Shown: positions 33,643 to 43,829, counted from the stretch's first letter. The stretch is DNA of 64,000 nt from TWA4 sp034086685 (GCA_034086685.1 JAXDZY010000042.1:1-64000), one strand, 5' to 3'. Numbers and translations are program-made. Notes: a model not told the origin generated them from the letters alone.

Positions 33643-35043
33643 ATGAGGCAGGATTGGATTCAACAGAATGAAGAAACCATTATTGGTGTAAGTAAAAAGA
33701 TATGGGGCTATGCGGAGCTGGGCCGTCGTGAGTACAAGTCCAGCGCATGTCTGCAGGAGCTTTTGCGGGAGAATGGATTTCAGGTAACAACAGGACTGGG
33801 CGGTCTGGAGACGTCCATTAAGGCAGAGTGGGGAAACGGAGAGCCGGTGATTGGATTTCTGGGTGAATTTGATGCATTGCCGGATTTAAGTCAGAAGACA
33901 GTTGCTCACCGGTCACCTCTGGTGGAAAATGCTCCGGGCCATGGATGCGGGCATAATCTGCTGGGTACTTCTGCAGCGGCAGCAGCCATTGCACTCCGGT
34001 ATGAGATGGAGGAGCAGGGGCTTCCGGGAACAGTGATTTTCTGGGGCTGTCCCGATGAAGAAGGTACCATGGGCAAGATCTACATGGCAAAGGAAGGTGT
34101 GTTTTCCAATCTGGATGTGGCAATTACCACACATCCGGGTATTGCCAATTATGCCAATGAAGGGATACAGTCGTCTCTTTATACGCTGGATTTTCAGTTT
34201 TACGGCAAGGCATCTCACGCGGCAGCGGCTCCTCATGATGGCAGAAGTGCCCTGGATGCACTGGAACTGATGCATGTTGCCATCAATTATCTTCGTGAGC
34301 ATGTTAATAAAAATGTGTCCATGCATTATATTATTACCAATGGAGGTCAGAAACCCAATGTGGTTCCGGCCTTTGCTTCTTCACGACTGTCCATCCGGGG
34401 AGCCACCATTCAGCAGGTTCAGGAGGTTTACGAAAGAGTTCTCAACTGTGCCAGAGGGGCGGCTCTCATGACGGATACCAAGTTTGAACACCAGATTGTA
34501 TGGGCATGCTACAGTTTTAATGTGAATGAAGCACTTTGCAGAGCAGCTCATGATGCTCTGGAAGAATGCGGTCCTGTTCAGTGGACTGACAGGGAACTGG
34601 CATTTGCTGCAAAAATGCAGGGGCGTTATGATACCGATACCATCAATGATTCCATTTCCAACTATGTAACTTATGAAGGTCTGCCTTATCTGCAGAATGA
34701 GGTCCTTCATACAGGTATTCTGCCTTATATGGGCCGGACATTTTATACAAGAGGTTCCACGGATGTTTCAGATGTGAGCTGGATCGTGCCTACTGTGGAG
34801 ATCGTGACAGCCTGCCGGCCTGTAGGTGTGGCGGCACATACCTGGGAACAGACCTCCTGTGCCGGTATGAGTATCGGGCAGAAAGGTATGCTTCTGGCGG
34901 CAAGAAGCATGTATAAGACCGGTTTGCGGCTCTTGAAGGACGAGCATCTGATGGATCAGGTAAAGGAGGAATTTGAGGAAAGTATAGACGGATTTGAGTA
35001 CCGTCCGGTTATTTCTGAAAAAAAGACAATACAGATTTCGTAA
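33643..35043 (+). CDS. M20 amidohydrolase (AbgB-like)
   Basis: A 466-aa zinc peptidase of the M20 family, closest in style to AbgB (p-aminobenzoyl-glutamate hydrolase subunit B). Metal ligands: GHGCGHNLLGTS, GCPDEEGTMGK and TTHPG, then the dimerisation domain with SHAAAAPHDGRSALDALELM. C-terminal SWIVPTVEIVTACRPVGVAAHTW is AbgB-like. No partner abgA gene is present. It probably cleaves an amide bond in a dipeptide-like or folate-derived compound. The start at 33643 follows GAGGGTGG, just after the macro-domain stop. Confidence 0.9.
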   Translation: MRQDWIQQNEETIIGVSKKIWGYAELGRREYKSSACLQELLRENGFQVTTGLGGLETSIKAEWGNGEPVIGFLGEFDALPDLSQKTVAHRSPLVENAPGHGCGHNLLGTSAAAAAIALRYEMEEQGLPGTVIFWGCPDEEGTMGKIYMAKEGVFSNLDVAITTHPGIANYANEGIQSSLYTLDFQFYGKASHAAAAPHDGRSALDALELMHVAINYLREHVNKNVSMHYIITNGGQKPNVVPAFASSRLSIRGATIQQVQEVYERVLNCARGAALMTDTKFEHQIVWACYSFNVNEALCRAAHDALEECGPVQWTDRELAFAAKMQGRYDTDTINDSISNYVTYEGLPYLQNEVLHTGILPYMGRTFYTRGSTDVSDVSWIVPTVEIVTACRPVGVAAHTWEQTSCAGMSIGQKGMLLAARSMYKTGLRLLKDEHLMDQVKEEFEESIDGFEYRPVISEKKTIQIS

Positions 35044-35251
35044 AATGAGGATAACGGCTGCTTTTTCACGTGAAGATTACATGGATTTTAGATTAGTCTG
35101 ATGGAATTTTTTACAGAGGGTCTGTAATATTTTCTGTGTGGTGGGGAAAAATGTTTCCGACTGCGTAAAAATCACAGGGAGGGGATCTGCAGCAGATGCA
35201 GGCTTCGAACGTGAAATGTACTGAAAATATGTACAGGTAAAGGAGAACGAT

Positions 35252-37243
35252 ATGAAAAACAGATGGAAAAAGCAGCTGTTTGCAGGAGCTTTGGCGGTAT
35301 CCCTTTTTTCAGTGGGAAGTCTGACTGCTCTTGCAGGCAATTATACGGCTGCACCTGATGGAAAAACGGACGCTGCGGATATGGCAGCAGTAATGGGAAC
35401 GGATTCCCGGTGGGAAGGCTGGATCGAAGAATGGGAAACTTTGAAAAATGACTGGACACAGATTTCTCTTACACCCGGCAGCGATGCCACAGAACTGAAT
35501 TTTGCATGGTACACTCCCAGGGATATGAAAATTTCATCCTGTACGGGTGAAATCGCAGATAAGATCAAAAAACTGGCTCCCGATCTGGTAAAGAGCAGAA
35601 CCCCCAAACTGATTATCGGTGAAGGAAAGTTCATGCGTAATGCTAAGGTTTATGAAGCGGACCAGACTCCTGTTGAAAATGAAAAAGACAATAACGGAAA
35701 TGAATATAATTCAAATAAAGTAACCGTTACCGGATTAAAGGAAAATACGACTTATTATTACAGCTATGATAATGGAAGCGGATATACGGAACCTGCTGTT
35801 TATACAACAAAATCAACTGATGCGTTCAGTTTTATTTTCGTGGGTGATCCTCAGATTGGTTCTTCCAACGAATTGAAAGGAACAGATACGGAAGAATTTT
35901 ACACGGCGCAGTCTGATTCTGTACGCAGCGATTCCTTCAACTGGGCTGCTACGCTGGAAGCTGCCATGAAAAAAACCGGAAATAATGCAAGTTTTGTGGT
36001 ATCCGCCGGTGACCAGATACAGACAACAAAAAAGAAGTCTCCCAACAAGGATGCTTCTAAAAGCGAGATCGAATATGCAGGTTATTTAAGTCCTGATGTT
36101 CTGAAATCTTTACCGGTGGCTACAACGGTAGGCAATCATGATGCGGATAATGAGAATTATACGTATCATTTCAATACTCCCAATAACAGCGAACTTGGTT
36201 CCAATGGTATCGTGGGCGGGGACTACTGGTTTGTATACGGTGATGTGCTGTTTATGATGCTGAATACACAGGATACCAATGTGGCAGAGCACAAACAGTT
36301 TATAGAACAGGCTGTGGAGGCAAATAAAGACTGCAGGTGGAGAATTGTAACGCTGCATCAGGATATTTACGGTTCTGCGGAGCATTCCAATGAACCGGAA
36401 ATTACAAATCTGAGATATCAGCTGACTCCTTATTTTGAAAAATATGATGTGGATGCGGTTCTGACCGGTCATGACCATGCGTATTCACGTTCCAAACTGC
36501 TTTTGGGAGGTACATCCACCAGTGATTATACGGATGATGAATTTGATGCAATGCTGGAGCGGGATATGGATACCCATGGAGACAAAGAGACACAGCTGAC
36601 CACAGCTCCCGGAAATATCCAGGATGATACGGAAGATCCAGAGGAGCAGGCATATCTGGAGTATCTGTACAGCGTGATGGATGCAGATGCAGTGGAAGAA
36701 CTGACATCAGAGGGTGATGTGGCTGTTGATCCGGAAGGAATTCTCTATATGACAGCCAATTCCTCATCCGGCAGCAAATATTATGATCTGGTTCCCAGAA
36801 TGCAGACCTATATTGCAAGCAGATGGCAGGAGGATGTTCCCACCTATTCTGTTGTGGATGTGACGGACAATACGCTGACCATTAATACCTATCGCACAGA
36901 CAATGGCGAAAAGATCGATGATACATTTACCATTGTAAAAACAGATCAGGAGAAGAATGAAGCTCCAGAAAAGGTCAGTATCACAGCAGAGGTATCGGGC
37001 AGAAAAAAAGTGACTGTCTCCATTCAGAAACCGGAAGGTGAGGTAAACGGATATGAAGTACAGTATGCCGACAACAGTGAATTCTGTGTACCGGTAACGA
37101 GACATATAAAGAAAACAGAATTAACGTTCACATATTCTGCGCTGAAAGGTACCTGTTATGTAAGAGTCCGTGCGTATAAAAAGGTTTCCGGAAAAACCAT
37201 TTACGGCGAATACAGCGACACGGTAAAGGTTACGATTAAGTAA
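35252..37243 (+). CDS. Secreted calcineurin-type phosphatase with Fn3-like domain
   Basis: A 663-aa exported protein. A signal peptide (residues 1-28, ending LTALAG) is followed by a purple-acid-phosphatase-like N-terminal beta domain to about 190. The metallophosphoesterase core shows FVGDPQIG, SAGDQIQ, TVGNHDADN, VTLHQDIYGSAEH and TGHDHAYSR, the five metal-ligand blocks. A C-terminal fibronectin-like domain follows (from about residue 575). It likely removes phosphate from external esters. AAAGGAG precedes the start. The 208-bp gap upstream has no clear feature. It is probably co-transcribed with the membrane protein after it. Confidence 0.92.
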   Translation: MKNRWKKQLFAGALAVSLFSVGSLTALAGNYTAAPDGKTDAADMAAVMGTDSRWEGWIEEWETLKNDWTQISLTPGSDATELNFAWYTPRDMKISSCTGEIADKIKKLAPDLVKSRTPKLIIGEGKFMRNAKVYEADQTPVENEKDNNGNEYNSNKVTVTGLKENTTYYYSYDNGSGYTEPAVYTTKSTDAFSFIFVGDPQIGSSNELKGTDTEEFYTAQSDSVRSDSFNWAATLEAAMKKTGNNASFVVSAGDQIQTTKKKSPNKDASKSEIEYAGYLSPDVLKSLPVATTVGNHDADNENYTYHFNTPNNSELGSNGIVGGDYWFVYGDVLFMMLNTQDTNVAEHKQFIEQAVEANKDCRWRIVTLHQDIYGSAEHSNEPEITNLRYQLTPYFEKYDVDAVLTGHDHAYSRSKLLLGGTSTSDYTDDEFDAMLERDMDTHGDKETQLTTAPGNIQDDTEDPEEQAYLEYLYSVMDADAVEELTSEGDVAVDPEGILYMTANSSSGSKYYDLVPRMQTYIASRWQEDVPTYSVVDVTDNTLTINTYRTDNGEKIDDTFTIVKTDQEKNEAPEKVSITAEVSGRKKVTVSIQKPEGEVNGYEVQYADNSEFCVPVTRHIKKTELTFTYSALKGTCYVRVRAYKKVSGKTIYGEYSDTVKVTIK

Positions 37244-37266
37244 TCTGAAGATACGGAAACGGCATT

Positions 37267-38388
37267 GTGAAAAAGAAAATAATTCAAAGGGGAGGTCTGG
37301 CAGCAGCCGGTCTCCTCTTAATTCTGTTTTTTTTTCTTTTCCGGGGTACTGAAAAAACAGAATTAATGGAAACAGAGGGGCGCAGCTTTGAAAAGGCGGA
37401 GGTTACAGCCGTCCTTCAGGATAATGAAACTGAAAATGGAAATATTGCAGGAAATCAGATCGTGAGGCTTCGGCTCCTGACAGGAGAGTACAAAGGCAAG
37501 CAGGTGGAAGCAGCCAGCTCTTCGGGTTATCTGTTCGGGGCTCATTGCGAAGAAGGAATGAAAGTTGTTGCCATTGTCAATGAGTCGAATGGAGAACTGG
37601 TGGCTTCTGTGTACAGTGTGAACAGGGAACCCATGATCTGGCTGATGGCGGCATTGTTTGTGGCAATTGTGGTTCTGGTGGGAGGAAGAAAAGGCCTGTC
37701 ATCCATTCTGGGACTTGTTTTTACCATGCTTTGTATTCTGTTTATTTTTCTGCCAATGATATACCGGGGAATCTCTCCGGTTCTGGCTGCTGTGCTGGTA
37801 ACAGCAGTGACAACTGTTGTTACCATGTGTCTTATTGACGGAATTTCGAAGAAGTCTGCTGCTGCCATGGCGGGAACGGTCATTGGAGTTATTATAGCCG
37901 GAATTTTTGCATGGGTATTCGGTAAAGTAACCCGCATCAGCGGTTATAATGTTACTGATATTGAAAATCTGATCTATGTTGGTGAGATGACAGATATCCG
38001 TATCGGTGAGCTTCTTTTTGCCGGAATTCTGATTGCAGCTCTTGGAGCGGTTATGGATGTGGGCATATCCATAGCATCCACGTTAAATGAATTGAAAGAA
38101 ACGGATGGGACATTGACGGCGAAGGAACTGTTTCGATCCGGTATGAATGTGGGGAGAGATATGATGGGGACCATGTCCAATACACTGATTCTGGCTTTTA
38201 CGGGGGGTTCCATCAATACACTGGTATTCATCTATGCCTATAATTACCAGTACAGACAGATTATTAACATGTATTCCATCGGAATTGAACTGATGCAGGG
38301 GTTGTCGGCAAGTATGGGGGTCATTCTGACTGTGCCGGTTACATCGCTGATCGGAGCATGGCTTCTGGGGGCGAAGAGGAGAAACTGA
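37267..38388 (+). CDS. YibE/F-family membrane protein
   Basis: A 373-aa polytopic membrane protein of the YibE/F family. One N-terminal helix is followed by an extracytoplasmic domain (about 35-120) and then seven or so membrane helices (from LIWLMAALFVAIVVL to VTSLIGAWLLGAK). Family-like stretches include ISIASTLNELKETD and MGTMSNTLILAFTGGS. Function is unknown; a transport role has been proposed. The start is a GTG, 24 bp after the phosphatase stop, without a strong ribosome site, which suggests it depends on upstream translation. Confidence 0.85.
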   Translation: MKKKIIQRGGLAAAGLLLILFFFLFRGTEKTELMETEGRSFEKAEVTAVLQDNETENGNIAGNQIVRLRLLTGEYKGKQVEAASSSGYLFGAHCEEGMKVVAIVNESNGELVASVYSVNREPMIWLMAALFVAIVVLVGGRKGLSSILGLVFTMLCILFIFLPMIYRGISPVLAAVLVTAVTTVVTMCLIDGISKKSAAAMAGTVIGVIIAGIFAWVFGKVTRISGYNVTDIENLIYVGEMTDIRIGELLFAGILIAALGAVMDVGISIASTLNELKETDGTLTAKELFRSGMNVGRDMMGTMSNTLILAFTGGSINTLVFIYAYNYQYRQIINMYSIGIELMQGLSASMGVILTVPVTSLIGAWLLGAKRRN

Positions 38389-38439
38389 TTATTTTATGGC
38401 CGTATTTCCCGGATCATTATAAAAATTTTCCTGAAACGA

Positions 38440-38470
38440 TTGACTGTAAAGTTTCTTTATAGTTTATAAT
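38440..38470 (+). promoter_or_regulatory. MerR-type promoter with 19-bp spacer and inside operator
   Basis: TTGACT (38440-38445) and TATAAT (38465-38470) are 19 bp apart, the over-long spacer of MerR-controlled promoters. Inside it, ACTGTAAAG (38443-38451) and CTTTATAGT (38455-38463) form an inverted repeat with 8 of 9 matches. The MerR gene starts 42 bp downstream, so autoregulation is likely. Confidence 0.8.
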
Positions 38471-38512
38471 GAACTCAAAATCGGACAGATTTCCATGGAA
38501 AGGGGGATTTAT

Positions 38513-40021
38513 ATGAACATAAAGGAAATAGAAGCGCGTTCCGGTCTTGCCCGGGCCAATATCCGTTATTATGAAAAGGAAGGTCTGCTGCATCCTGAGC
38601 GCAGGGAGAATGGATACCGGGATTACTCAGAAGAAGATCTGGAGCTTTTGAAGAAAATCCGCCTTATGAGGGAACTGGGAATTTCACTGGAAGAGATCAG
38701 AAGGCTGATTGAGCAGCCGCAGATTCTGGAAGAGATCATGGGGCAGCGGATGCAGGGGATGGAGACGGAAGTGCTGGATCTGAATGATGCCATAACAGTG
38801 TGTTCGGAGATCCGTCATGATGGTGCAGTTTTCAATAGTATGGAAACGGACCGGTATCTGAATCGCCTGGAGGAGCTGGCACAAGAGCGAAACCGGCCGG
38901 ATGATCTGTCGCAGCAGGTACTGGAAAGCGACAGAGAACCTTCCTCTGTCTGGCCCTGGAGACGTTTTCTGGCAAGAATGCTGGATCTGCAGCTGTGTTC
39001 ATGGCTGTGGCTGTTTGTATGGATCGTTCCTCTGAAACAGGTGAACGGAAGCGGTTTTTTCTACAGTTTGCTCAATACGGCGGCAGCCATGATATTTATG
39101 GTGGTTCTGGAGCCTTTTTTCCTGGCATACACGGGAACTACACCGGGCAAATGGATATTCGGGCTTTCCGTTTCGGATGAGGATGGAAAAAGGCTGTCTT
39201 ATTCCGATGGGGTGAAAAGGACGGTCAGGGTACTCATCTTCGGTATGGGTCTGCAGATTCCGGTGGTGGAGCTTTTCTGCATGTACCGCGGTTATAAAAA
39301 GTATGTAAATGGACAGGGGCTGTCCTGGGAGAGAGAAGATGTCAGACAGTCGGAGATTTCTTTTTGTGAGAAAAAGCTTTACAGAACAGTGATCGTATAT
39401 ATCCTGGTGCTGGGAATCGGTTTTGGAGGAAGCTTCCTTGTTTCCACATATCAGTTGATCCCGCCCAACCGCGGAGAATTGACAGTAGAAGAATTTGCGG
39501 AAAATTATAATTATTATGTGAATATGATGAGCAGATTGACCGGGGAATCATGTAGAAATACCGATTTTCTGAATGAGGATGGGCAGTACAGAGAAAATTC
39601 AGAAGCAAATGACAGCGAAGGTATGACTGTTTATCTGGATCTGGCTGCGTATGAGGCTCCCGTATGGGAATATAAAACAGAAAACGGAATCATTTCGGAA
39701 GCTTCCTTCCAGGTACAGTTTTCCACCTCGTATCCGGTGAGCAGCTACAGTGATCCCATGGTCTGTTCAATCCTGGCCCTTGGCGGTGCCTGGGATGAAG
39801 CTTCTGTTCTGAATATGGCAGTCTACCGGCTCACAAAGCGGACAGCTGATATCGGTTTCGGGGATTATGAGTTTTCCGACTGTGGAATTCATGTTTCCTG
39901 TCGTATGGAGTACGATGGAGAAAAAATTTCAAAGGAACAGAGAAATCAGCAGTGGCTTGACGGATATTCGCAGAAAATACATGATTTTTCTCTTGAATTT
40001 GTTATGAATCCCATAAAATGA
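38513..40021 (+). CDS. MerR-RDD membrane-tethered regulator
   Basis: A 502-aa fusion. Residues 1-70 are a MerR winged helix (IKEIEARSGLARANIRYYEKEGLLHPERRENGYRDY), then a coiled-coil dimer region to about 120. Next is an RDD-type membrane domain with an Arg-containing first helix (RRFLARMLDLQLCSWLWLFVWI), a helix over EPFFLAYTGTTPGKWIFG, and two more; the last helix is near IVYILVLGIGFGGSFLV. A C-terminal region of about 170 residues would lie outside the cell. It is probably a one-protein sensor: it binds DNA while anchored in the membrane. The start at 38513 follows AAGGGGG. Its promoter carries a MerR operator. Confidence 0.9.
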   Translation: MNIKEIEARSGLARANIRYYEKEGLLHPERRENGYRDYSEEDLELLKKIRLMRELGISLEEIRRLIEQPQILEEIMGQRMQGMETEVLDLNDAITVCSEIRHDGAVFNSMETDRYLNRLEELAQERNRPDDLSQQVLESDREPSSVWPWRRFLARMLDLQLCSWLWLFVWIVPLKQVNGSGFFYSLLNTAAAMIFMVVLEPFFLAYTGTTPGKWIFGLSVSDEDGKRLSYSDGVKRTVRVLIFGMGLQIPVVELFCMYRGYKKYVNGQGLSWEREDVRQSEISFCEKKLYRTVIVYILVLGIGFGGSFLVSTYQLIPPNRGELTVEEFAENYNYYVNMMSRLTGESCRNTDFLNEDGQYRENSEANDSEGMTVYLDLAAYEAPVWEYKTENGIISEASFQVQFSTSYPVSSYSDPMVCSILALGGAWDEASVLNMAVYRLTKRTADIGFGDYEFSDCGIHVSCRMEYDGEKISKEQRNQQWLDGYSQKIHDFSLEFVMNPIK

Positions 40022-40070
40022 TAAATTAAACGAATCAGGCACCATGATCCGGACAGATTTTCAATGTATT

Positions 40071-40976
40071 TCAGAAAGGACACCGGACGGTGTCTGACAG
40101 CATACGGATAAATGCCTCGCTTGCTGCAGAATGGGGGGTCTGCGTGCATACAAGACAGATGGAGCGGGGAGAAACAGATTCTTTCAGCTGCAGGGCTGCT
40201 GCAGTATGCTGTTCCAGCGCTTCTCTGGCAAAATATTCCGGTGTGAATCCGATGCCGAAGTTCTGGGTTACCATGGGCATGATCAGATCGGAAGTGGCAA
40301 GTTCGATATCCGGTGCCCAGGTAATCTGTTTTTCGGATAGAAAATCATCCAGAAAATTACGGGTGCAGGTGTCTTTTTCCAGACAGATCAGAGGATAACC
40401 GGTCAGTTCTTCCAGGGAGACCGGTTTTTCCGCCAGAAAGGCATAGTCGGTGCCCACCACAAACAGGTCGGAAAAGTCTTCCAGACGTGTAATGGTGAAA
40501 TCCTCTCCGTAATTGCTGTTCATGTCCATAACAAGAATGGCAAAGTCAAGCACTCCCTGTTTCAGGGACTGCAGAGTGGCAGGTGTATTGCTGTTGGCTA
40601 TTTTCAGTTTGATGCCCGGATGAAGAGCGCGGTACTGTTTTAACCAGGGGATCAGGTGAAAATGCAGAATGGTTTCTGTGGCACCGATGGTGACAGAGCC
40701 TTCGGACAGCTGCAGAGCGGCCTGCAGCTCTTCCTCGCCTTTCAGGATCTGTTCGCAGGCAATGGAAATATGGAAATAAAGGTTTTTCGCTTCAGGTGTC
40801 ATAATAACACCTTTTTTTGTGCGGAGAAACAGAGTGCAGCCCAGCTCTTTTTCCAGATTGCGGATGGCATGGCTGATGGTTGGCTGAGTCAGAAAAAGTG
40901 CGTTGGCAGCAGCAGTGATACTTCCTGTTTTTCCTACATAATAAAAAATACGGTAATAATCAAAACTGGCGGACAT
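40071..40976 (-). CDS. LysR-family transcriptional regulator
   Basis: A 301-aa regulator. The N-terminal HTH is YYVGKTGSITAAANALFLTQPTISHAIRNLEKELG (about residues 8-42). The effector-binding domain follows from about 90. The start at 40976 follows AAAGGAG. It is divergent from the MATE efflux gene, the typical layout for LysR control of its neighbour. A TATATCA-N7-TGATATA dyad (41051-41071) between them fits a LysR box. The inducer is not known; the next gene's substrate would be the first guess. Confidence 0.93.
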   Translation of the reverse strand: MSASFDYYRIFYYVGKTGSITAAANALFLTQPTISHAIRNLEKELGCTLFLRTKKGVIMTPEAKNLYFHISIACEQILKGEEELQAALQLSEGSVTIGATETILHFHLIPWLKQYRALHPGIKLKIANSNTPATLQSLKQGVLDFAILVMDMNSNYGEDFTITRLEDFSDLFVVGTDYAFLAEKPVSLEELTGYPLICLEKDTCTRNFLDDFLSEKQITWAPDIELATSDLIMPMVTQNFGIGFTPEYFAREALEQHTAAALQLKESVSPRSICLVCTQTPHSAASEAFIRMLSDTVRCPF

Positions 40977-41050
40977 GGGGACTCCTTTCAATTGCTGTAA
41001 TACTGATATATATATTATCTATGGATATACTGAAAAAGATTCATTATATT

Positions 41051-41071
41051 TATATCATATTTTGTGATATA
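41051..41071. promoter_or_regulatory. Candidate LysR operator
   Basis: TATATCA (41051-41057) and TGATATA (41065-41071), 7 bp apart, in the 210-bp gap between lysR and the MATE gene. It contains a T-N11-A type core. Confidence 0.5.
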
Positions 41072-41186
41072 CTTCCAGATTGTATCAGAACAGGTAAAAA
41101 ATGGAAAAACTGCGGCATTAATGAAGCGGTTTTCTGTTCTGCTGCAGTGCCGGCGGATTGTAAATCCGGCACAGAGAGGAGAGGCA

Positions 41187-42542
41187 ATGAATAAAGATTT
41201 GACGGTGGGAAAACCGTCGGAGGTTCTCTGGAAGTTTTCCCTGCCATTATTTGGAAGTGTGATTTTTCAGCAGATGTATAACATAGCCGACAGTCTTATT
41301 GCCGGAAAATTTGTGGGAGAGAATGCTCTGGCGGCAGTGGGAAACTCCTATGAAATCACCCTGATCTATCTGGCTTTCGCATTCGGGTGCAACATCGGCA
41401 CATCCGTAATTGTGTCACAGTTTTTCGGGGCAAAAAAAATGAAGGATGTAAAAACCACGGTCAGTACATCCATGCTCGCCACCGGTGTTTTGTGCGGGAT
41501 TCTGATGCTTGCGGGATTTTTATTTACTCCGGATCTTCTGCATCTGATTAATACGCCGGATAATGTATTTTCCGACTGTCTTCTGTATCTGAATATCTAC
41601 ACAGGGGGTCTGCTGTTTTTATTCTTTTACAATGTAAGTACCGGTATTTTTTCAGCACTGGGCGATTCGGTCACCCCTTTCCGGTTTCTGGCAGTGTCTT
41701 CTGTGGCAAATATCGCAGCAGATTATTTGTTTGTCACAGCATTTGACATGGGAATTGCCGGTGTTGCATGGGCAACCTTTATCTGTCAGGGAGTCAGCTG
41801 TATCGCTGCAGTTATTACAGTACTGCGCAGAATGGCAGCTCTGGAAAAAGGAGTTAAGGCACCGCTGTTTTCTGTACATATTCTGAAAAAGATCATGGTT
41901 GTGGCAATTCCCAGCATCCTGCAGCAGAGCTTTATTTCTGTGGGAAATATCCTGATTCAGAGTGTGATCAATAATTTCGGGACAGGTGTTATAGCCGGTT
42001 ATTCCGCGGCGATTAAACTGAACAATCTGGTTATTACATCGTTTACCACACTGGGAAACGGCATGTCCAATTATATTTCCCAGAATCTGGGTGCCGGGCG
42101 GAAAGAAAGAATTGTACCCGGGTACCGGGCAGGGCTGCGCATGGTTTATATCATCTGTATTCCTGTCATTATTCTTTACTGGGCGGCAGGTCCTGTGCTG
42201 ACCGGTATTTTCATGCATCGGGGAACTGCGGAGGCAATTCAGGCCGGAACTTGGTTTTTGCGGATCGTATCGCCTTTTTATGTGGTTGTGTCCACCAAGC
42301 TGATCGCGGATGGTGTTCTTCGCGGTGCGCAGGCAATGAGGCAGTTTATGACGGCCACATTTACGGATCTGATCCTTCGTGTGGTTCTGGTTTATATTCT
42401 GTCAGATCTGTACGGTGTGGTCGGTATCTGGTCCGCATGGCCGGTGGGCTGGTGCCTGGGAACCCTGGTTTCTGTATGGTTTTACCGCAGGATTACCGTG
42501 GATATGAGGCAGATTCAGCGGATTTCTCCGGTAAGGGGATAA
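41187..42542 (+). CDS. MATE-family efflux transporter
   Basis: A 451-aa membrane protein with about 12 helices in two related halves. It exports drugs or metabolites using Na+ or H+. The N-terminal half opens with WKFSLPLFGSVIFQQMYNIADSLIAGKFVGENALAAVG, the family hallmark; the second half repeats it at PSILQQSFISVGNILIQSVINNFG. The start at 41187 follows AGAGAGGAGAGG. It is divergent from the LysR gene and 63 bp before the CDF gene. Confidence 0.94.
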   Translation: MNKDLTVGKPSEVLWKFSLPLFGSVIFQQMYNIADSLIAGKFVGENALAAVGNSYEITLIYLAFAFGCNIGTSVIVSQFFGAKKMKDVKTTVSTSMLATGVLCGILMLAGFLFTPDLLHLINTPDNVFSDCLLYLNIYTGGLLFLFFYNVSTGIFSALGDSVTPFRFLAVSSVANIAADYLFVTAFDMGIAGVAWATFICQGVSCIAAVITVLRRMAALEKGVKAPLFSVHILKKIMVVAIPSILQQSFISVGNILIQSVINNFGTGVIAGYSAAIKLNNLVITSFTTLGNGMSNYISQNLGAGRKERIVPGYRAGLRMVYIICIPVIILYWAAGPVLTGIFMHRGTAEAIQAGTWFLRIVSPFYVVVSTKLIADGVLRGAQAMRQFMTATFTDLILRVVLVYILSDLYGVVGIWSAWPVGWCLGTLVSVWFYRRITVDMRQIQRISPVRG

Positions 42543-42605
42543 TCCCTGGAAGAGAAGCTGCGGATGTAATAGAGAAATTATTGTCGAAAAAAGGAGGAGA
42601 ATTTA

Positions 42606-43772
42606 ATGATTCAGTTTCTGGTAAAACGTTTTGTCCCGGATTGCGAGAATGTATCGGATCCACGGGTACGCTCCGGTTACGGTACACTGGGAGGCACGGT
42701 TGGCATTATCTGCAATGTACTTCTGTTTCTGGTAAAGTTTATGACCGGTGTGGCGGCAGGTTCTGTTTCTGTCATGGCGGATGCATTCAATAACCTTTCA
42801 GATGCCGGTTCTTCTGTGGTGACACTGATCGGTTTTAAGATGGCAGGAAAGCCTGCGGATCCGGATCATCCTTTCGGTCATGGCCGTATTGAATACCTGT
42901 CGGGATTATTTGTGTCTGTGGTGATTCTGCTGATGGGAATTGAGCTTTTAAAAAGCTCTGCAGAGAAAATCCTTCATCCTGAAGAAATTGAAGTAACTTT
43001 GTTATCCGTATGTGTACTGGTACTGGCCATTCTTCTGAAATTCTGGATGGCGTATTTTAACCGGACACTGGGAGAACGGATTTCATCGGAAGCAATGAAG
43101 GCAACGGCAGCAGACAGTATGAGTGATTGCGTGGCAACCACCGCTGTTCTGCTGGGTATGATTTTCTGTTATTTTACCAGCTGGAATATTGATGGCTATG
43201 TTGGTGTACTGGTGTCATTTTTTGTTCTGAAAGCGGGATATGAATCGGCGAAAGATACGATCCAGCCGCTTCTGGGAACCGCACCGGATCCGGAACTGGT
43301 ATCTGCCATGGAAAAATACGTTATGGAAAGCAATATGGTGCTTGGAATTCATGACATGGTGGTGCACGATTACGGTCCCGGACGTCTGATGGTCTCTCTT
43401 CATGCCGAGGTGGACAGTACCAACGATGTGCTGGATATTCACGAGGAGATTGACTGCATTGAAAGAGGGATGAATAAAAAATTCATGTGTGAAACCACAA
43501 TTCATATGGATCCTGTCGTGGTTCATGATGAAACAGTCAATGCTGCAAAAGCAGCGGTGGATGAGATTGTCCGGGATATGGATCCCGGATGGAAATTCCA
43601 TGATTTCCGCATGGTGAAGGGCCAGAAAAACTCCAATCTGATATTTGATCTGGTTATACCTGCGGATCAGATGGTGCATGCAAAGGAAGCCGGAAACCGT
43701 CTGGCAGAGAGGATTCATGAAGAACATCCGGAATATACGGCAGTAATCAAGGTGGAGCAGAGCTTTGTATAA
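42606..43772 (+). CDS. Cation diffusion facilitator (CDF) metal exporter
   Basis: A 388-aa membrane transporter that moves divalent metal ions (Zn, Mn, Fe or Co) out of the cell against protons. Metal-site residues sit in VMADAFNNLSDAGSS (helix 2) and DHPFGHGRIEYLSG; the second set is in EAMKATAADSMSDCVA (helix 5). The C-terminal cytoplasmic domain with HDMVVHDYGPGRLMVSLHAEV is typical. The family is normally about 300 aa; the extra C-terminal part here (residues about 300-388) is a second soluble extension. AAGGAGGAG precedes the start. Confidence 0.94.
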   Translation: MIQFLVKRFVPDCENVSDPRVRSGYGTLGGTVGIICNVLLFLVKFMTGVAAGSVSVMADAFNNLSDAGSSVVTLIGFKMAGKPADPDHPFGHGRIEYLSGLFVSVVILLMGIELLKSSAEKILHPEEIEVTLLSVCVLVLAILLKFWMAYFNRTLGERISSEAMKATAADSMSDCVATTAVLLGMIFCYFTSWNIDGYVGVLVSFFVLKAGYESAKDTIQPLLGTAPDPELVSAMEKYVMESNMVLGIHDMVVHDYGPGRLMVSLHAEVDSTNDVLDIHEEIDCIERGMNKKFMCETTIHMDPVVVHDETVNAAKAAVDEIVRDMDPGWKFHDFRMVKGQKNSNLIFDLVIPADQMVHAKEAGNRLAERIHEEHPEYTAVIKVEQSFV

Positions 43773-43800
43773 ATCTTTTGTAAAAGTTTCGGTACAGAGC

Positions 43801-43829
43801 TTGTAGTTCGTCCTTCTTTGTGTTAATAT
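43801..43829 (+). promoter_or_regulatory. Promoter of the acidic lipoprotein gene
   Basis: TTGTAG (43801-43806), a 17-bp spacer and TAATAT (43824-43829), 33 bp before the lipoprotein start. Confidence 0.6.
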
